Shown piece after piece: positions 10,185 to 19,694 of a stretch of 64,000 nt of DNA. Position 1 is the stretch's first letter; each line of letters opens with the position of its first letter. The notes beneath the pieces were generated by a model that searched no databases, had not been told where the DNA came from, and saw only the letters and a program-made list of their open reading frames with translations. Origin of the DNA: an uncultured Bacteroides sp. (GTDB taxonomy: Bacteria; Bacteroidota; Bacteroidia; Bacteroidales; Bacteroidaceae). The DNA is taken from NCBI GenBank assembly GCA_945607605.1, contig CALYZE010000001.1:62001-126000 (forward strand). Direction: 5' to 3'. The position numbers and the translations under genes were made by a program.

Positions 10185-11465
10185 TTAATAAGCAAACAAA
10201 GGATATTTCTCCATTGTCTTATTTACACGTGAACGTACTTCTGCAATAACTTGCTCGTTGTCAACATTAGAAAGTACTGTTTCGATCATTTCTGCAATTT
10301 CCAGCATCAAATCTTCTTTAGCACCACGAGTGGTAATGGCAGGAGTACCCAGACGGATACCGGAAGTTTGGAAGGCAGAACGGCTATCAAATGGAACCAT
10401 ATTTTTATTAGCAGTAATGTCGGCCGACACCAATGCTTTTTCTGCTACTTTACCAGTCAGTTCAGGATATTTGCTACGGAGATCAACCAACATGGAGTGA
10501 TTGTCTGTGCCACCTGATACAATGGTAAAACCACGATCTATCAAAGCTTGCGCCAGTACAGCCGCATTTTTCTTCACTTGTTTGGCATATTCCTTCCATT
10601 CCGGTTGCAAAATTTCACTGAAAGCCACTGCCTTGGCAGCAATGACATGTTCCAGCGGACCACCCTGAATGCCAGGGAATACAGCGGAATCAAGCAGTTG
10701 AGACATCATTTTGATTTCACCCTTCGGAGTTTTCTTACCCCACGGATTAGGGAAATCTTTACCTATCATGATGATGCCACCACGAGGACCACGAAGAGTC
10801 TTGTGAGTGGTAGAAGTCACAATATGAGCATATTTTACAGGGTTATCCAATTCTCCGGCGGCAATCAGTCCGGCAGGATGCGCCATGTCAATCAACAAGA
10901 TTGCACCTACCTGATCGGCTATTTCACGCATGCGTTTATAATCCCATTCGCGAGAATAAGCAGAACCACCGCCAATAATCATTTTGGGCTTTTCACGCAA
11001 AGCAATTTCTTCCATTTGATCATAATCTACCTGACCGGTTTCTTTATTCAGATTGTATTCACAAGGAGTATAAATAATACCAGAAGTGTTAACCGAAGAA
11101 CCGTGAGAGAGATGACCACCATGTGAAAGGTTCAGTCCCATGAATTTGTCACCCGGATTCAGGACAGCGAGAAATACGGCTGCATTGGCTTGTGCGCCGG
11201 AGTGCGGCTGTACATTGGCCCATTCAGCGCCGAAAATTTGTTTCAGGCGGTCAATGGCGATCTGTTCGCTCTGATCCACTACTTCACAACCTCCATAGTA
11301 ACGCTTGCCGGGATAACCTTCGGCATACTTGTTGGTGAGGCAGGAGCCCATTGCCTGCATAACTTGGTCACTTACGAAGTTCTCTGATGCAATCAGTTCA
11401 ATGCCTTTGAGCTGACGTTGATGTTCTTTTTCGATGATATCGAAAATTAAATCGTCTCTTTTCAT
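10185..11465 (-). CDS. glyA: Serine hydroxymethyltransferase
   Basis: 426 aa, standard length. A PLP enzyme interconverting serine plus THF with glycine plus 5,10-methylene-THF. The PLP lysine is K222 in [14 protein letters not shown], preceded by the conserved DMAHPAGL; the N-terminal ELIASENF and [13 protein letters not shown] blocks are also intact. ATG at 11465. A minus-strand -7 element lies at 11517-11524, so it is transcribed alone. It converges with fhs; together they supply and partition one-carbon units. Confidence 0.98.
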   Translation of the reverse strand: MKRDDLIFDIIEKEHQRQLKGIELIASENFVSDQVMQAMGSCLTNKYAEGYPGKRYYGGCEVVDQSEQIAIDRLKQIFGAEWANVQPHSGAQANAAVFLAVLNPGDKFMGLNLSHGGHLSHGSSVNTSGIIYTPCEYNLNKETGQVDYDQMEEIALREKPKMIIGGGSAYSREWDYKRMREIADQVGAILLIDMAHPAGLIAAGELDNPVKYAHIVTSTTHKTLRGPRGGIIMIGKDFPNPWGKKTPKGEIKMMSQLLDSAVFPGIQGGPLEHVIAAKAVAFSEILQPEWKEYAKQVKKNAAVLAQALIDRGFTIVSGGTDNHSMLVDLRSKYPELTGKVAEKALVSADITANKNMVPFDSRSAFQTSGIRLGTPAITTRGAKEDLMLEIAEMIETVLSNVDNEQVIAEVRSRVNKTMEKYPLFAY

Positions 11466-11516
11466 TCTTGCTTACTAGATAAGTTTGATAAATCTATGTG
11501 TCTTATATTAAGCATG

Positions 11517-11524
11517 CAAATTTA
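11517..11524 (-). promoter_or_regulatory. -7 element for glyA
   Basis: Minus-strand TAAATTTG matches TAnnTTTG 51 bp ahead of the glyA ATG. No convincing -33 TTTG at 19-21 bp. Confidence 0.5.
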
Positions 11525-11569
11525 CGGGAAATAAATGAATAAATTGAAAGAAAAGGAAGAAATTTACTA

Positions 11570-12346
11570 TCAAAAGAACACACCAAAGGAAAAGCTGAGA
11601 ACATTATCACGGCGATGGAAATGAATTTCATTGTTGGAATCGGGTCCCTCTGCTAAGTTTACGCTTGGGGGAACTTCGTAAGACACACGTTTGGAAATGT
11701 TGTGCAGTCCTATGTCATATCTAAAATCGAAGAATATGCGCGAAATAGTGATAGCCACGCCGGCAGTGAAACTGAGGTTGAGCGGGCGCAGTTGTTCCTT
11801 GATATTCAGTTGATCGAAGTTCTCGAAAGTAATATCACTCTTTCGGTTCCAGATATAACGTATTTTGGGACCGCCAAAGACAGCAAGGCTGTACGGTCCT
11901 TCCTTTATGATATTATATCCGTAAATAACAGGTATGTCAATACTATGAATGGAAGAATTGATGAAGGCTTCTTCGGGAATTGTCCCGGCAGGAGCATCTT
12001 CGGGTAGCGGTTTATCAAAAGTAATGTTACAGCGATTGATGTTGTAGGATATTTCCGGCTGCAGAAAATGTCGATCAAAATTAACCCGAATGAAGAAAGA
12101 ACCGAAATAGCCTATTTTATAATTATTCTGTACCACGTCAATTGCCACTCCATTGACGCTGAAGTTTGAGACCAGAAATAGAGAAGAGGTAAAGCCTCCC
12201 TTGATTCCAAAGTTTACTGGACGATCATGATGAACCTTTAAACCTACTTCATCGGCTGTGCCCGGCACAATAAGCGACTGCCCCCACGTAAACGTGGAGC
12301 CTGCCAACAAGCATAAGCCACAAAGGAATCGTCGTATTTTCATCAT
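11570..12346 (-). CDS. PorT-like outer membrane beta-barrel protein
   Basis: 258 aa with a signal peptide (cleavage near WGQS, residue 23) and a mature chain of alternating beta strands ending in the aromatic-terminal VLSFSFGVFF, typical of a small outer membrane barrel. The pattern (NFGIKGGFTSS, QPEISYNI, PVIYGYNI, GPKIRYIWN) is that of the PorT/OMP_b-brl_2 group of Bacteroidetes. PorT itself belongs to the type IX secretion system, but related barrels occur without it and no other Por gene is nearby, so a secretion role is not claimed. ATG at 12346 or 12343 (tandem). It follows the flavin reductase by 9 bp. Confidence 0.75.
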   Translation of the reverse strand: MMKIRRFLCGLCLLAGSTFTWGQSLIVPGTADEVGLKVHHDRPVNFGIKGGFTSSLFLVSNFSVNGVAIDVVQNNYKIGYFGSFFIRVNFDRHFLQPEISYNINRCNITFDKPLPEDAPAGTIPEEAFINSSIHSIDIPVIYGYNIIKEGPYSLAVFGGPKIRYIWNRKSDITFENFDQLNIKEQLRPLNLSFTAGVAITISRIFFDFRYDIGLHNISKRVSYEVPPSVNLAEGPDSNNEIHFHRRDNVLSFSFGVFF

Positions 12347-12355
12347 TTTCTCACC

Positions 12356-12931
12356 TTATTTATCTTCCTTCTTCTTTTCCACAGACCAACCGAACTTACC
12401 TATTTTCTCACCCAACTCATAATAGCCGCCGTGGACATATACTAATGGATTAGTCTCGGCTAGTTCCAGTTTGCCGGTTTCTGCATTCAGATTCTTAGTG
12501 TCGGCACGAACATTGACTACATCAGCAATGAACATGTCGTGTGATCCAAGAGCCACAATCTCCTTTACCCGACATTCAATGCAGAGGGGAGACTCTTCAA
12601 TGATCGGAGCGCTAACAACAGTGCTTTTGCCGGGAGTGAGATGCATCTCCTCAAATTTATTATAATTCTTGCCGGAGCGTACTCCACACCAATCGGTAGC
12701 TCGTGCCATCTCTTTCGTAGTGAGATTGATGACAAACTCCATGTTCCGTTTTATAATTTCATAGGAATGACGTTCAGGACGTACTGAAATATAGCACATG
12801 GGCGGGTTCGTACAAATCGTTCCCGTCCATGCCACTGTGAGTATATTATATTCTTCAGGTGTGCTTCCGCAACTCACCAAAACTGCCGGAAGCGGATAAA
12901 TCATCGTTCCGGGTTTCCAATCTTCCTTCAC
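12356..12931 (-). CDS. Flavin reductase / flavoredoxin family protein
   Basis: 191-aa FMN-binding split-barrel protein. WKPGTMIYPLPAVLVSCG, TVAWTGTICTNPPMCYISVRP and the RHSY element are the flavoredoxin/flavin reductase signature. The start is GTG at 12931: an in-frame TGA lies a few codons upstream and the first ATG falls inside the conserved PGTM motif. It probably carries FMN and passes electrons in the cytoplasm; the partner is unknown. It lies downstream of pyrI (57-bp gap) on the same strand and just upstream of the PorT-like gene, so it may ride on the pyrBI transcript. Confidence 0.85.
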   Translation of the reverse strand: MKEDWKPGTMIYPLPAVLVSCGSTPEEYNILTVAWTGTICTNPPMCYISVRPERHSYEIIKRNMEFVINLTTKEMARATDWCGVRSGKNYNKFEEMHLTPGKSTVVSAPIIEESPLCIECRVKEIVALGSHDMFIADVVNVRADTKNLNAETGKLELAETNPLVYVHGGYYELGEKIGKFGWSVEKKKEDK

Positions 12932-12988
12932 TTCTTTAATCTGTATTTGTCAATAAATAACTTATTAATTACTTGTATGCACTCTTCA

Positions 12989-13453
12989 TTAAATAATCTC
13001 AATATCCTCGCGCATCTGTTCCTTTTCACAATAGTGACATCTAATGATGCAATGATCCTTATCCACTACATGAAACAACGTAGGCATCGGTTCATTATTC
13101 GTGATGCACTTTGGATTGGCGCATTTTACGATGCCGTGCAGTTCATCCGGAAGGGAGACTTCACGTTTATCTACTACCTCGTAATCACGGATAATGTTAA
13201 GTTTTACATGAGGTGCCACAACAGCAATACGGTTAATTTCCTCGTCGCAGAAATACTTGTCGGCAATCTTGATGATACCTTTGCTACCTAATTTTTTGCT
13301 TTTGAGATTGAAGCCGATGGTAATATTGTTGCTCATATGCTCCAGATCGAGCAGAGAGACCACAGTAAATAAATTCTCAGCGGGGATATGGTCGATGACA
13401 GTACCGTTCTCAAGGGCGGCTACTTGCAATTCTTGTTTCTTGTCGCTCATCAT
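12989..13453 (-). CDS. pyrI: Aspartate carbamoyltransferase regulatory chain
   Basis: 154 aa, the family's normal size. The C-terminal zinc site is complete: two cysteines in CANPKC and two in CIIRCHYC. The N-terminal allosteric domain opens with [15 protein letters not shown], the nucleotide-binding edge. It lies 20 bp downstream of pyrB, so the holoenzyme should be the classical catalytic-plus-regulatory assembly with nucleotide feedback. Tandem ATG codons at 13453 and 13450 leave the exact start open by one residue. Confidence 0.97.
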   Translation of the reverse strand: MMSDKKQELQVAALENGTVIDHIPAENLFTVVSLLDLEHMSNNITIGFNLKSKKLGSKGIIKIADKYFCDEEINRIAVVAPHVKLNIIRDYEVVDKREVSLPDELHGIVKCANPKCITNNEPMPTLFHVVDKDHCIIRCHYCEKEQMREDIEII

Positions 13454-13473
13454 TTTCTGTACGATTTAATAAT

Positions 13474-14421
13474 TTACGATTTACAATTTAAATACTTCTT
13501 GACCTCCTCCAGTGTGATGCCTAATACATCGCAGAGGATAGCCTCACGGGCATAAACTCCGTTTAGTGCCTGCTGAAAATAGTAAGCCTTAGGACTATCA
13601 TCCACATCGTAAGCTATTTCGTTCACACGAGGCAGAGGATGCAGGATTCGTAAGTTGGAACGAGTTTGTTCCAGCATCTTGTGTCGTAGAATATAGACGT
13701 TCTTCACCCGTTCATACTCCATGAGATCAGTAAAGCGCTCACGCTGCACACGAGTCATGTAAAGAATATCGGCATCGGCTATGATTTCTTCCGTAAAATC
13801 GGTGTGTTCTACGTACTTAATGCCGTGCTCCCGGCAATAAATCTTGTACTCTTCCGGCATTCTTAGCTCCTCCGGAGCAATGAAGTGGAAAGTCGGATTA
13901 AAGTGTCGCATGGCCATCAACAGGGAATGAACGGTACGCCCGTATTTCAAATCGCCCACCAAGTAGATGTTCAAGTTTTCCAGCGTACCTTGCGTCTTGT
14001 AGATGGAGTAAAGGTCGAGCATGGTTTGCGAAGGATGCTGATTGGCTCCGTCTCCGGCATTCACGATGGGAATGGAAGTTACTTCGCTGGCATAGCGTGC
14101 AGCGCCTTCAAGATGGTGCCGCATCACGATAATATCGGCATAGTTGCTTACCATTTTGATGGTGTCTTTTAACGTTTCTCCTTTAGAAGAGCTGGTGGCT
14201 TTGGGATCACTGAATCCAATGACCCGTGCACCTAAGCGATTGGCTGCTGTTTCAAAACTAAGCCGGGTACGGGTGGATGGCTCGAAAAATAAGGTAGCAA
14301 CTATCTTCCCGGCCAACATGTGTCGATTGGGATGTGCCTCAAACTCTTCAGCCATATCGAGCATATAGAGGATTTTTTCCTTGCTGTGCTCGGCAATAGT
14401 GACTAAACTTCTGTTTTCCAT
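13474..14421 (-). CDS. pyrB: Aspartate carbamoyltransferase catalytic chain
   Basis: 315 aa. Condenses carbamoyl phosphate and aspartate to N-carbamoyl-aspartate, the committed step of pyrimidine synthesis. The carbamoyl-phosphate loop [12 protein letters not shown], the [12 protein letters not shown] segment and the [10 protein letters not shown] aspartate-binding loop are all present. First gene of the pyrBI pair. Upstream on the minus strand is GTAACTTTA, a near match to the -7 element but not exact. I see no leader peptide or attenuator like that of the enteric pyrBI operon. Confidence 0.98.
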   Translation of the reverse strand: MENRSLVTIAEHSKEKILYMLDMAEEFEAHPNRHMLAGKIVATLFFEPSTRTRLSFETAANRLGARVIGFSDPKATSSSKGETLKDTIKMVSNYADIIVMRHHLEGAARYASEVTSIPIVNAGDGANQHPSQTMLDLYSIYKTQGTLENLNIYLVGDLKYGRTVHSLLMAMRHFNPTFHFIAPEELRMPEEYKIYCREHGIKYVEHTDFTEEIIADADILYMTRVQRERFTDLMEYERVKNVYILRHKMLEQTRSNLRILHPLPRVNEIAYDVDDSPKAYYFQQALNGVYAREAILCDVLGITLEEVKKYLNCKS

Positions 14422-14637
14422 ATCGTTGAATTCATTTATATTTTTCGAGAGTGTAAAGTTACGGAAAAACTATGGGCTATGGAAATCTGCGAGAAAGTTT
14501 TTGCAAAAAAACGCATAGCCTCTCTAAGCACGCAGACTACGGAAGTAAAGCATGCAGGTTGCCAAAGAAAAAGAGATGAAAAAAGTCGATAAACGTCAAA
14601 AGATATAGAAATTCATAGGCACATCCAAATATTTCTG

Positions 14638-14645
14638 TACCTTTG
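14638..14645 (+). promoter_or_regulatory. -7 element for the PBP1a operon
   Basis: TACCTTTG matches TAnnTTTG, 34 bp before the ATG. The -33 position does not show TTTG. Confidence 0.55.
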
Positions 14646-14679
14646 CCCCATTATTAAATCTTGATTTTAGTAGCCAAAC

Positions 14680-17004
14680 ATGATAAAGAAAATCGTCACA
14701 ATCCTCTGGATTTTCATCGCACTGATTGCGTTGGTGTGTGTCATCATATTTTTCTCCATTGCCAAAGGTTGGATAGGTTATATGCCTCCGGTAGAAGATT
14801 TGGAAAACCCCAATTATAAGTTTGCCACCGAAGTTTTTTCTGATGATGGAAAAGTATTGGGTACTTATTCCTATAGTAAAGAGAACCGCGTTTATGTGGG
14901 TTATCCGGAATTATCTATTCACGTTATCAACGCATTGATTGCTACTGAAGACGTTCGTTTTTCAAAACATTCGGGCATTGACGCTAAAGCTTTGTTTCGT
15001 GCTGTAGTGAAACGAGGTATCCTGCTGCAGAAAAATGCAGGAGGTGGCAGTACGATCACCCAGCAGCTTTCCAAACAACTTTATTCTCCCAGTGCTGACA
15101 ACGTAATGGAACGTCTTTTTCAAAAGCCGATAGAGTGGGTAATTGCCGTCAAACTGGAACGTTACTATACTAAAGAGGAAATCCTGACCATGTACCTCAA
15201 TAAGTTCGACTTCCTGAACAATGCAGTAGGTATAAAGACTGCTTCTTTTACTTATTTTGGTTGCGAACCGAAAGACTTGAAAATAGAGGAAGCTGCTACC
15301 TTGGTTGGAATGTGTAAGAATCCTTCACTCTACAATCCGGTGCGTTACAACGAGCGTTCTCGCGGACGCCGAAACGTGGTGCTCAACCAGATGCGCAAAG
15401 CCGAGTATATTACCGAAGCGGAATATGATTCTCTGCAAGCCCTTCCTTTGAAGCTTCAATACAACCGTGTGGATCATAAAGAAGGAATGGCAACCTACTT
15501 CCGCGAGTATTTGCGTGGTGTGATGACTGCCAAACAGCCACATAAGTCTGATTATCGTAGTTGGCAGATGCAGAAATATTATGAAGATTCACTCGATTGG
15601 ATAAACAATCCTTTGTATGGTTGGTGTGAGAAGAACATCAAAAAAGATGGTAGCAAATACAATCTTTATACAGATGGGCTGAAAATTTATACAACACTTG
15701 ACTCTCGGATGCAGAAGTATGCTGAGGAAGCTGTTACCGATCATTTAAAAGAACTCCAAGGTCACTTCTTTAAAGAAAAGAAAGGCGCTAAGAAGGCTCC
15801 TTATACATTTAGATTGACGCAAGAACAAGTGGATGAGATTCTGGAGCGTGCCATGAGACAATCTTCCCGTTATCGTCTAATGAAAAATGCCGGTGCTTCG
15901 GATGTTGAAATCAAGAAAGCATTCAATACTCCGGAAGAGATGTCGGTATTCAGTTGGGAGGGAGAAAAAGATACTATCATGACTCCAATGGACTCCATTC
16001 GTTACTATAAGTTCTTCCTTCGTGCAGGTTTCATGTCGATGGATCCACGTAATGGGTATGTAAAAGCCTATGTAGGCGGTCCTAATTACCACTATTTCCA
16101 GTACGACATGGCCATGGTGGGACGTCGTCAGGTTGGATCTACCATTAAACCATTCCTTTATACTCTGGCAATGGAAAATGGTTTCTCACCTTGTGATGAA
16201 GTTCGTCATGTGGAATATACCTTGATTGATGAAAACGGTAAACCTTGGACACCTCGTAATGCCAACAAAAAGCGTATGGGTGAGATGGTGACTGTGAAAT
16301 GGGGATTGGCTAATTCAGACAACTGGATTACGGCTTATTTGATGAGCAAACTGAATCCTTATAATCTGAAACGTTTGATTCATACTTTCGGCGTTCGGAA
16401 CCGTGAAATCGTTCCTTCTGTTTCTCTCTGCCTGGGTCCTTGTGAAATTTCCGTAGGTGAGATGGTAAGTGCCTATACAGCGTTTCCGAATCGAGGCATA
16501 CGGGTCGCTCCATTGTTTGTGACACGTATTGAAGACAACGACGGAAACGTATTGGCTACTTTCGCACCGGAGATGCAAGAAGTGATCAGTACATCTAGTG
16601 CCTACAAGATGCTGGTTATGTTGCGTGCAGTAATCAATGAAGGTACGGGTGGACGCGTTCGTCGTCTGGGTGTATCGGCAGATATGGGAGGAAAAACCGG
16701 TACTACCAATTACAATGCCGATGGTTGGTTTATGGGATTCACTCCTTCGCTGGTATCCGGATGTTGGGTAGGCGGTGAAGATCGTGATATTCACTTCGAC
16801 ACGATGCTTCACGGGCAAGGTGCTTCTATGGCACTGCCTGTTTGGACCAAATACATGATAAAAGTCCTTGGTGACAAGTCTTTGGGATATGATGAAAATG
16901 AAAAGTTCCAATTACCCGAAGGCTTTAACCCTTGTAAGGATAGTGTAGAAGGAGATGAGCTAATAGAAGAATCGACAGAAGGGTTGGACGAATTTTTTAA
17001 TTGA
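14680..17004 (+). CDS. Class A penicillin-binding protein (PBP1a type)
   Basis: 774-aa bifunctional peptidoglycan synthase. One N-terminal membrane anchor (about residues 5-30), then a GT51 glycosyltransferase domain with TEDVRFSKHSGID and GGGSTITQQLSKQLY, then a transpeptidase with the active-site Ser in STIKP, the S-D-N motif in ANSDNW and KTGT in GGKTGTTNYN. An acidic C-terminal tail follows. It polymerises and cross-links glycan strands at the periplasmic face. First gene of a run with folK-like, kdsB and the M16 homologue; its TGA overlaps the next ATG (TGATG), implying translational coupling. Confidence 0.96.
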   Translation: MIKKIVTILWIFIALIALVCVIIFFSIAKGWIGYMPPVEDLENPNYKFATEVFSDDGKVLGTYSYSKENRVYVGYPELSIHVINALIATEDVRFSKHSGIDAKALFRAVVKRGILLQKNAGGGSTITQQLSKQLYSPSADNVMERLFQKPIEWVIAVKLERYYTKEEILTMYLNKFDFLNNAVGIKTASFTYFGCEPKDLKIEEAATLVGMCKNPSLYNPVRYNERSRGRRNVVLNQMRKAEYITEAEYDSLQALPLKLQYNRVDHKEGMATYFREYLRGVMTAKQPHKSDYRSWQMQKYYEDSLDWINNPLYGWCEKNIKKDGSKYNLYTDGLKIYTTLDSRMQKYAEEAVTDHLKELQGHFFKEKKGAKKAPYTFRLTQEQVDEILERAMRQSSRYRLMKNAGASDVEIKKAFNTPEEMSVFSWEGEKDTIMTPMDSIRYYKFFLRAGFMSMDPRNGYVKAYVGGPNYHYFQYDMAMVGRRQVGSTIKPFLYTLAMENGFSPCDEVRHVEYTLIDENGKPWTPRNANKKRMGEMVTVKWGLANSDNWITAYLMSKLNPYNLKRLIHTFGVRNREIVPSVSLCLGPCEISVGEMVSAYTAFPNRGIRVAPLFVTRIEDNDGNVLATFAPEMQEVISTSSAYKMLVMLRAVINEGTGGRVRRLGVSADMGGKTGTTNYNADGWFMGFTPSLVSGCWVGGEDRDIHFDTMLHGQGASMALPVWTKYMIKVLGDKSLGYDENEKFQLPEGFNPCKDSVEGDELIEESTEGLDEFFN

Positions 17005-17393
17005 TGGTTTATACAATCAGCATCGGCAGTAATGAACAGCCGAAAGAAAATCTGGAACTGGCACGCAAGCGGTTATCTGAACTCTTTCCCAGCATTTGTT
17101 TCTCTTTAGAAGAGGAAACAAAGCCTTTGTTCTTCCGTCGCCCCAATTTATTTTCCAATCAAGTAGCACGTTTCATGTCCGACTGGCAGGCTACTGAGGT
17201 GTCTTCCCATCTGAAAGCAATTGAAAGGGAAGCCGGAAGAACATTAGTAGACAAACAACAAGAGATAGTCCGTTTGGATATTGACCTGCTTGCATGTGAC
17301 TCTATAATCTATAAGTCTGAAGATTTGAAACGAGATTACATAGTACGTGGTCTGGAGCAACTACCTTTCTCCGACCTACCGATTCATAGTTAA
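17004..17393 (+). CDS. folK: Short HPPK-like folate biosynthesis kinase
   Basis: 129 aa, against about 155-160 for typical 6-hydroxymethyl-dihydropterin pyrophosphokinase. The opening SIGSNEQPKENL and the pair of metal-binding aspartates in VRLDIDLL are those of the family, as is the AIEREAGRT block before it. The usual C-terminal PHP-M-R segment is missing or much reduced, and the Y-T-P substrate loop is degenerate. ATG at 17004 overlaps the PBP stop. It may be a working compact HPPK or a drifted homologue; no other folate gene is adjacent to settle this. Confidence 0.7.
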   Translation: MVYTISIGSNEQPKENLELARKRLSELFPSICFSLEEETKPLFFRRPNLFSNQVARFMSDWQATEVSSHLKAIEREAGRTLVDKQQEIVRLDIDLLACDSIIYKSEDLKRDYIVRGLEQLPFSDLPIHS

Positions 17394-17416
17394 TAACGAA
17401 CAGATAATAATTGAAA

Positions 17417-18178
17417 ATGAAATTCTTAGGAATTATCCCCGCTCGCTATGCATCTACGCGCTTTCCGGCCAAACCTTTGGCTATGCTGGGCGGCAAGACA
17501 GTAATACAACGGGTCTATGAACAAGTAGCAGGCATCTTGGACGACGCTTACGTTGCTACGGATGATGAACGAATTGAAGCGGTCGTAAAAGCCTTCGGTG
17601 GCAAAGTAGTCATGACCTCTGTCCATCATAAGAGTGGGACAGACCGTTGCTATGAAGCTTGTACTCAAATAGGAGGGGCGTTTGATGTGATAGTCAACAT
17701 TCAAGGAGACGAACCTTTTATTCAACCTTCACAGCTGCAATCTCTCCAAGCTTGTTTTAAAGATCCTACCACCCAGATAGCTACTTTAGTAAAACCCTTC
17801 TCCGCAGATAGTGATTTTGAGACCTTGGAGAATGTAAATTCTCCGAAAGTAGTATTGAACAAGAATATGAATGCCTTGTATTTCAGCCGTTCTATTATAC
17901 CTTATCAACGAAGCATCGAAAAAAACGACTGGTTAAAAAATCACACCTATTATAAACACATAGGTTTGTATGCCTATCGAGTGGATGTGCTGAGAGAAAT
18001 TACTTCCCTTCCTCAGTCTGGCTTAGAATTGGCAGAGTCGTTGGAACAATTGCGCTGGCTGGAGAACGGCTATACTATTAAGGCAGGAATTACGGAAGTG
18101 GAAACCATTGGCATTGACACCCCGCAAGACTTAGAACGAGCAGAAATCTTTTTGCGAGAACAAAATACGAAAAACTAA
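17417..18178 (+). CDS. kdsB: 3-deoxy-manno-octulosonate cytidylyltransferase
   Basis: 253 aa from the ATG at 17417 (a TTG two codons upstream is in frame but the family starts at MKFLGIIPARYAS). Activates Kdo as CMP-Kdo for lipopolysaccharide core synthesis. The nucleotide-binding IPARYASTRFPAKPL, the VNIQGDEPFI metal site and the ALYFSRSIIPY segment are intact. Cytoplasmic. It lies 23 bp behind the folK-like gene in the envelope operon begun by the PBP. Confidence 0.97.
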   Translation: MKFLGIIPARYASTRFPAKPLAMLGGKTVIQRVYEQVAGILDDAYVATDDERIEAVVKAFGGKVVMTSVHHKSGTDRCYEACTQIGGAFDVIVNIQGDEPFIQPSQLQSLQACFKDPTTQIATLVKPFSADSDFETLENVNSPKVVLNKNMNALYFSRSIIPYQRSIEKNDWLKNHTYYKHIGLYAYRVDVLREITSLPQSGLELAESLEQLRWLENGYTIKAGITEVETIGIDTPQDLERAEIFLREQNTKN

Positions 18179-18225
18179 TTTTAAATGAGTAGTGTATTCA
18201 CTACTATCTTATCACTCCTTATAAG

Positions 18226-19515
18226 ATGATAAACAGAGCCCATCAACCCTCCATTATAGAGCCGGAACAACTGGCAGTACAAATGCCTCACCGCACGGTG
18301 CTACCCAACGGAATACCTTTGAACGTACTGAATGCCGGCGAAAGTGATGTCGTACGTTTTGATCTTCTGATAGAAGGAGGTAGGTGGCAACAAACCCAAC
18401 TCTTGCAAGCCCTGTTTGTTAATCGTATGCTGCGTGAAGGAACTCGCAGATTTACTTCCACTGAGATTGCGGAGAAGTTAGATTATTATGGAGCTTGGTT
18501 GGACCTCTCTAGCGCATCAGAGTATGCTTATGTCACACTCTACTCCTTGAATAAGTATCTGCCTGAGACATTGGATCTATTGGAATCTATCGTAAAAGAG
18601 CCACTATTTCCAGAGAAAGAATTAGGCATTATCATTAATAACAATATCCAGCAATTCTTGGTCAACTCTTCTAAAGTTGATTTCTTAGCACACCGAGAAC
18701 TAGTGAAAAACGTGTTTGGTGAACACCATCCCTGCGGACAATTAGTGCAGGAAGATGATTACCGACGCATTAATCCTGCGGTATTGAGCGAATTTTACCA
18801 GCGCTATTATCATTCAAATAATTGCAGCATTTATTTGTCGGGTAAAGTAACAGACGACTGTCTTCGAAGAGTCGAACAACTCTTTGGAAGCGAACCTTTC
18901 GGCAAGGACTTTCGTAAGCCGGAAAAGAAAGAATACGTTCCAATGGCTTCGGTGGAGAAACGTGTTTTTATAGAACGCTCCGATGCTTTGCAAAGTGCGG
19001 TACGCATGGGAATGTTGTCGCTGGATCGCCATCATCCCGACTACTTGAAAGTCCGCGTGTTGGTCACACTGTTCGGAGGTTATTTTGGAAGCCGATTGAT
19101 GTCTAACATACGCGAAGAAAAAGGATACACCTATGGCATATCTGCCGGTATTATGCCTTATCCCGGGCAAGGTATGCTGGCCATCAGTGCCGAAGCGGCC
19201 AATGAATTTGTGGTACCTTTGATTGCTGAAGTTTATCACGAAATAGATCGTTTGCAGAATGAATTGGTTTCTGCCGAAGAGCTGTCCATGGTTAAGAACT
19301 ATATGTTGGGAGAGATGTGTCGCAGCTATGAATCGGCTTTCTCTCTGGCAGACGCATGGATTTTTGTGCAAACGTCTGGCCTACAAGACTCTTATTTCAC
19401 AGAAGCTCTGAATGCCGTAAAGACTGTGAACCCACTGGAAATTCGTGAACTTGCCGGAAGGTATTTATGCAAAGAGAATTTAAAAGAAGTCGTATCCGGC
19501 AAAAAAATGTCATAA
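18226..19515 (+). CDS. M16 peptidase homologue lacking the zinc site
   Basis: 429 aa with the two-domain fold of M16 (insulinase/processing) peptidases, including the R/Y substrate segment EEKGYTYGISAG near residue 290. The catalytic HxxEH is gone: the aligned stretch ALFVNRMLREGT (62-73) has Leu63, Asn66 and Arg67 where His, Glu and His belong. No signal peptide. In other bacteria such dead subunits pair with an active M16 protein, but no active partner is adjacent here. It is 47 bp downstream of kdsB and probably co-transcribed. Likely a non-catalytic partner or chaperone-like subunit (inference). Confidence 0.85.
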   Translation: MINRAHQPSIIEPEQLAVQMPHRTVLPNGIPLNVLNAGESDVVRFDLLIEGGRWQQTQLLQALFVNRMLREGTRRFTSTEIAEKLDYYGAWLDLSSASEYAYVTLYSLNKYLPETLDLLESIVKEPLFPEKELGIIINNNIQQFLVNSSKVDFLAHRELVKNVFGEHHPCGQLVQEDDYRRINPAVLSEFYQRYYHSNNCSIYLSGKVTDDCLRRVEQLFGSEPFGKDFRKPEKKEYVPMASVEKRVFIERSDALQSAVRMGMLSLDRHHPDYLKVRVLVTLFGGYFGSRLMSNIREEKGYTYGISAGIMPYPGQGMLAISAEAANEFVVPLIAEVYHEIDRLQNELVSAEELSMVKNYMLGEMCRSYESAFSLADAWIFVQTSGLQDSYFTEALNAVKTVNPLEIRELAGRYLCKENLKEVVSGKKMS

Positions 19516-19552
19516 AAGCCTAAGGCATCATCTGGGTTTAACAGATAAATTG

Positions 19553-19560
19553 TATCTTTG
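19553..19560 (+). promoter_or_regulatory. -7 element for the MORN-repeat gene
   Basis: TATCTTTG matches TAnnTTTG. It predicts a leader of about 130 nt before the ATG at 19695; the leader contains a small TGCCA/TGGCA hairpin near 19650. No clear -33 box. Confidence 0.5.
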
Positions 19561-19694
19561 TGCATGAGGTGTTGAGGAAGTGCAATTATTTGCTCTCTAA
19601 ACTTCTCATCATTCAAAGAAGCTTATTGAGCTCTAAGTGGCTGTGCCAAGATGTGGCAACGCTTTTAATTAATCAAGTAAATCATTAATACCCA

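Noticed and set aside
10548..11126. Long open frame (192 aa) antisense to glyA
   Set aside because: It lies fully inside glyA, whose catalytic motifs are intact. Its translation is low in complexity and resembles no known protein; such frames arise from codon bias.
11570..12346. Part of a type IX secretion locus
   Set aside because: The barrel is PorT-like, but no other por/spr/gld gene is within the window, so the secretion link is not supported.
16315..16911. 198-aa frame antisense to the PBP transpeptidase domain
   Set aside because: Shadow of the conserved transpeptidase region; no independent start signals.
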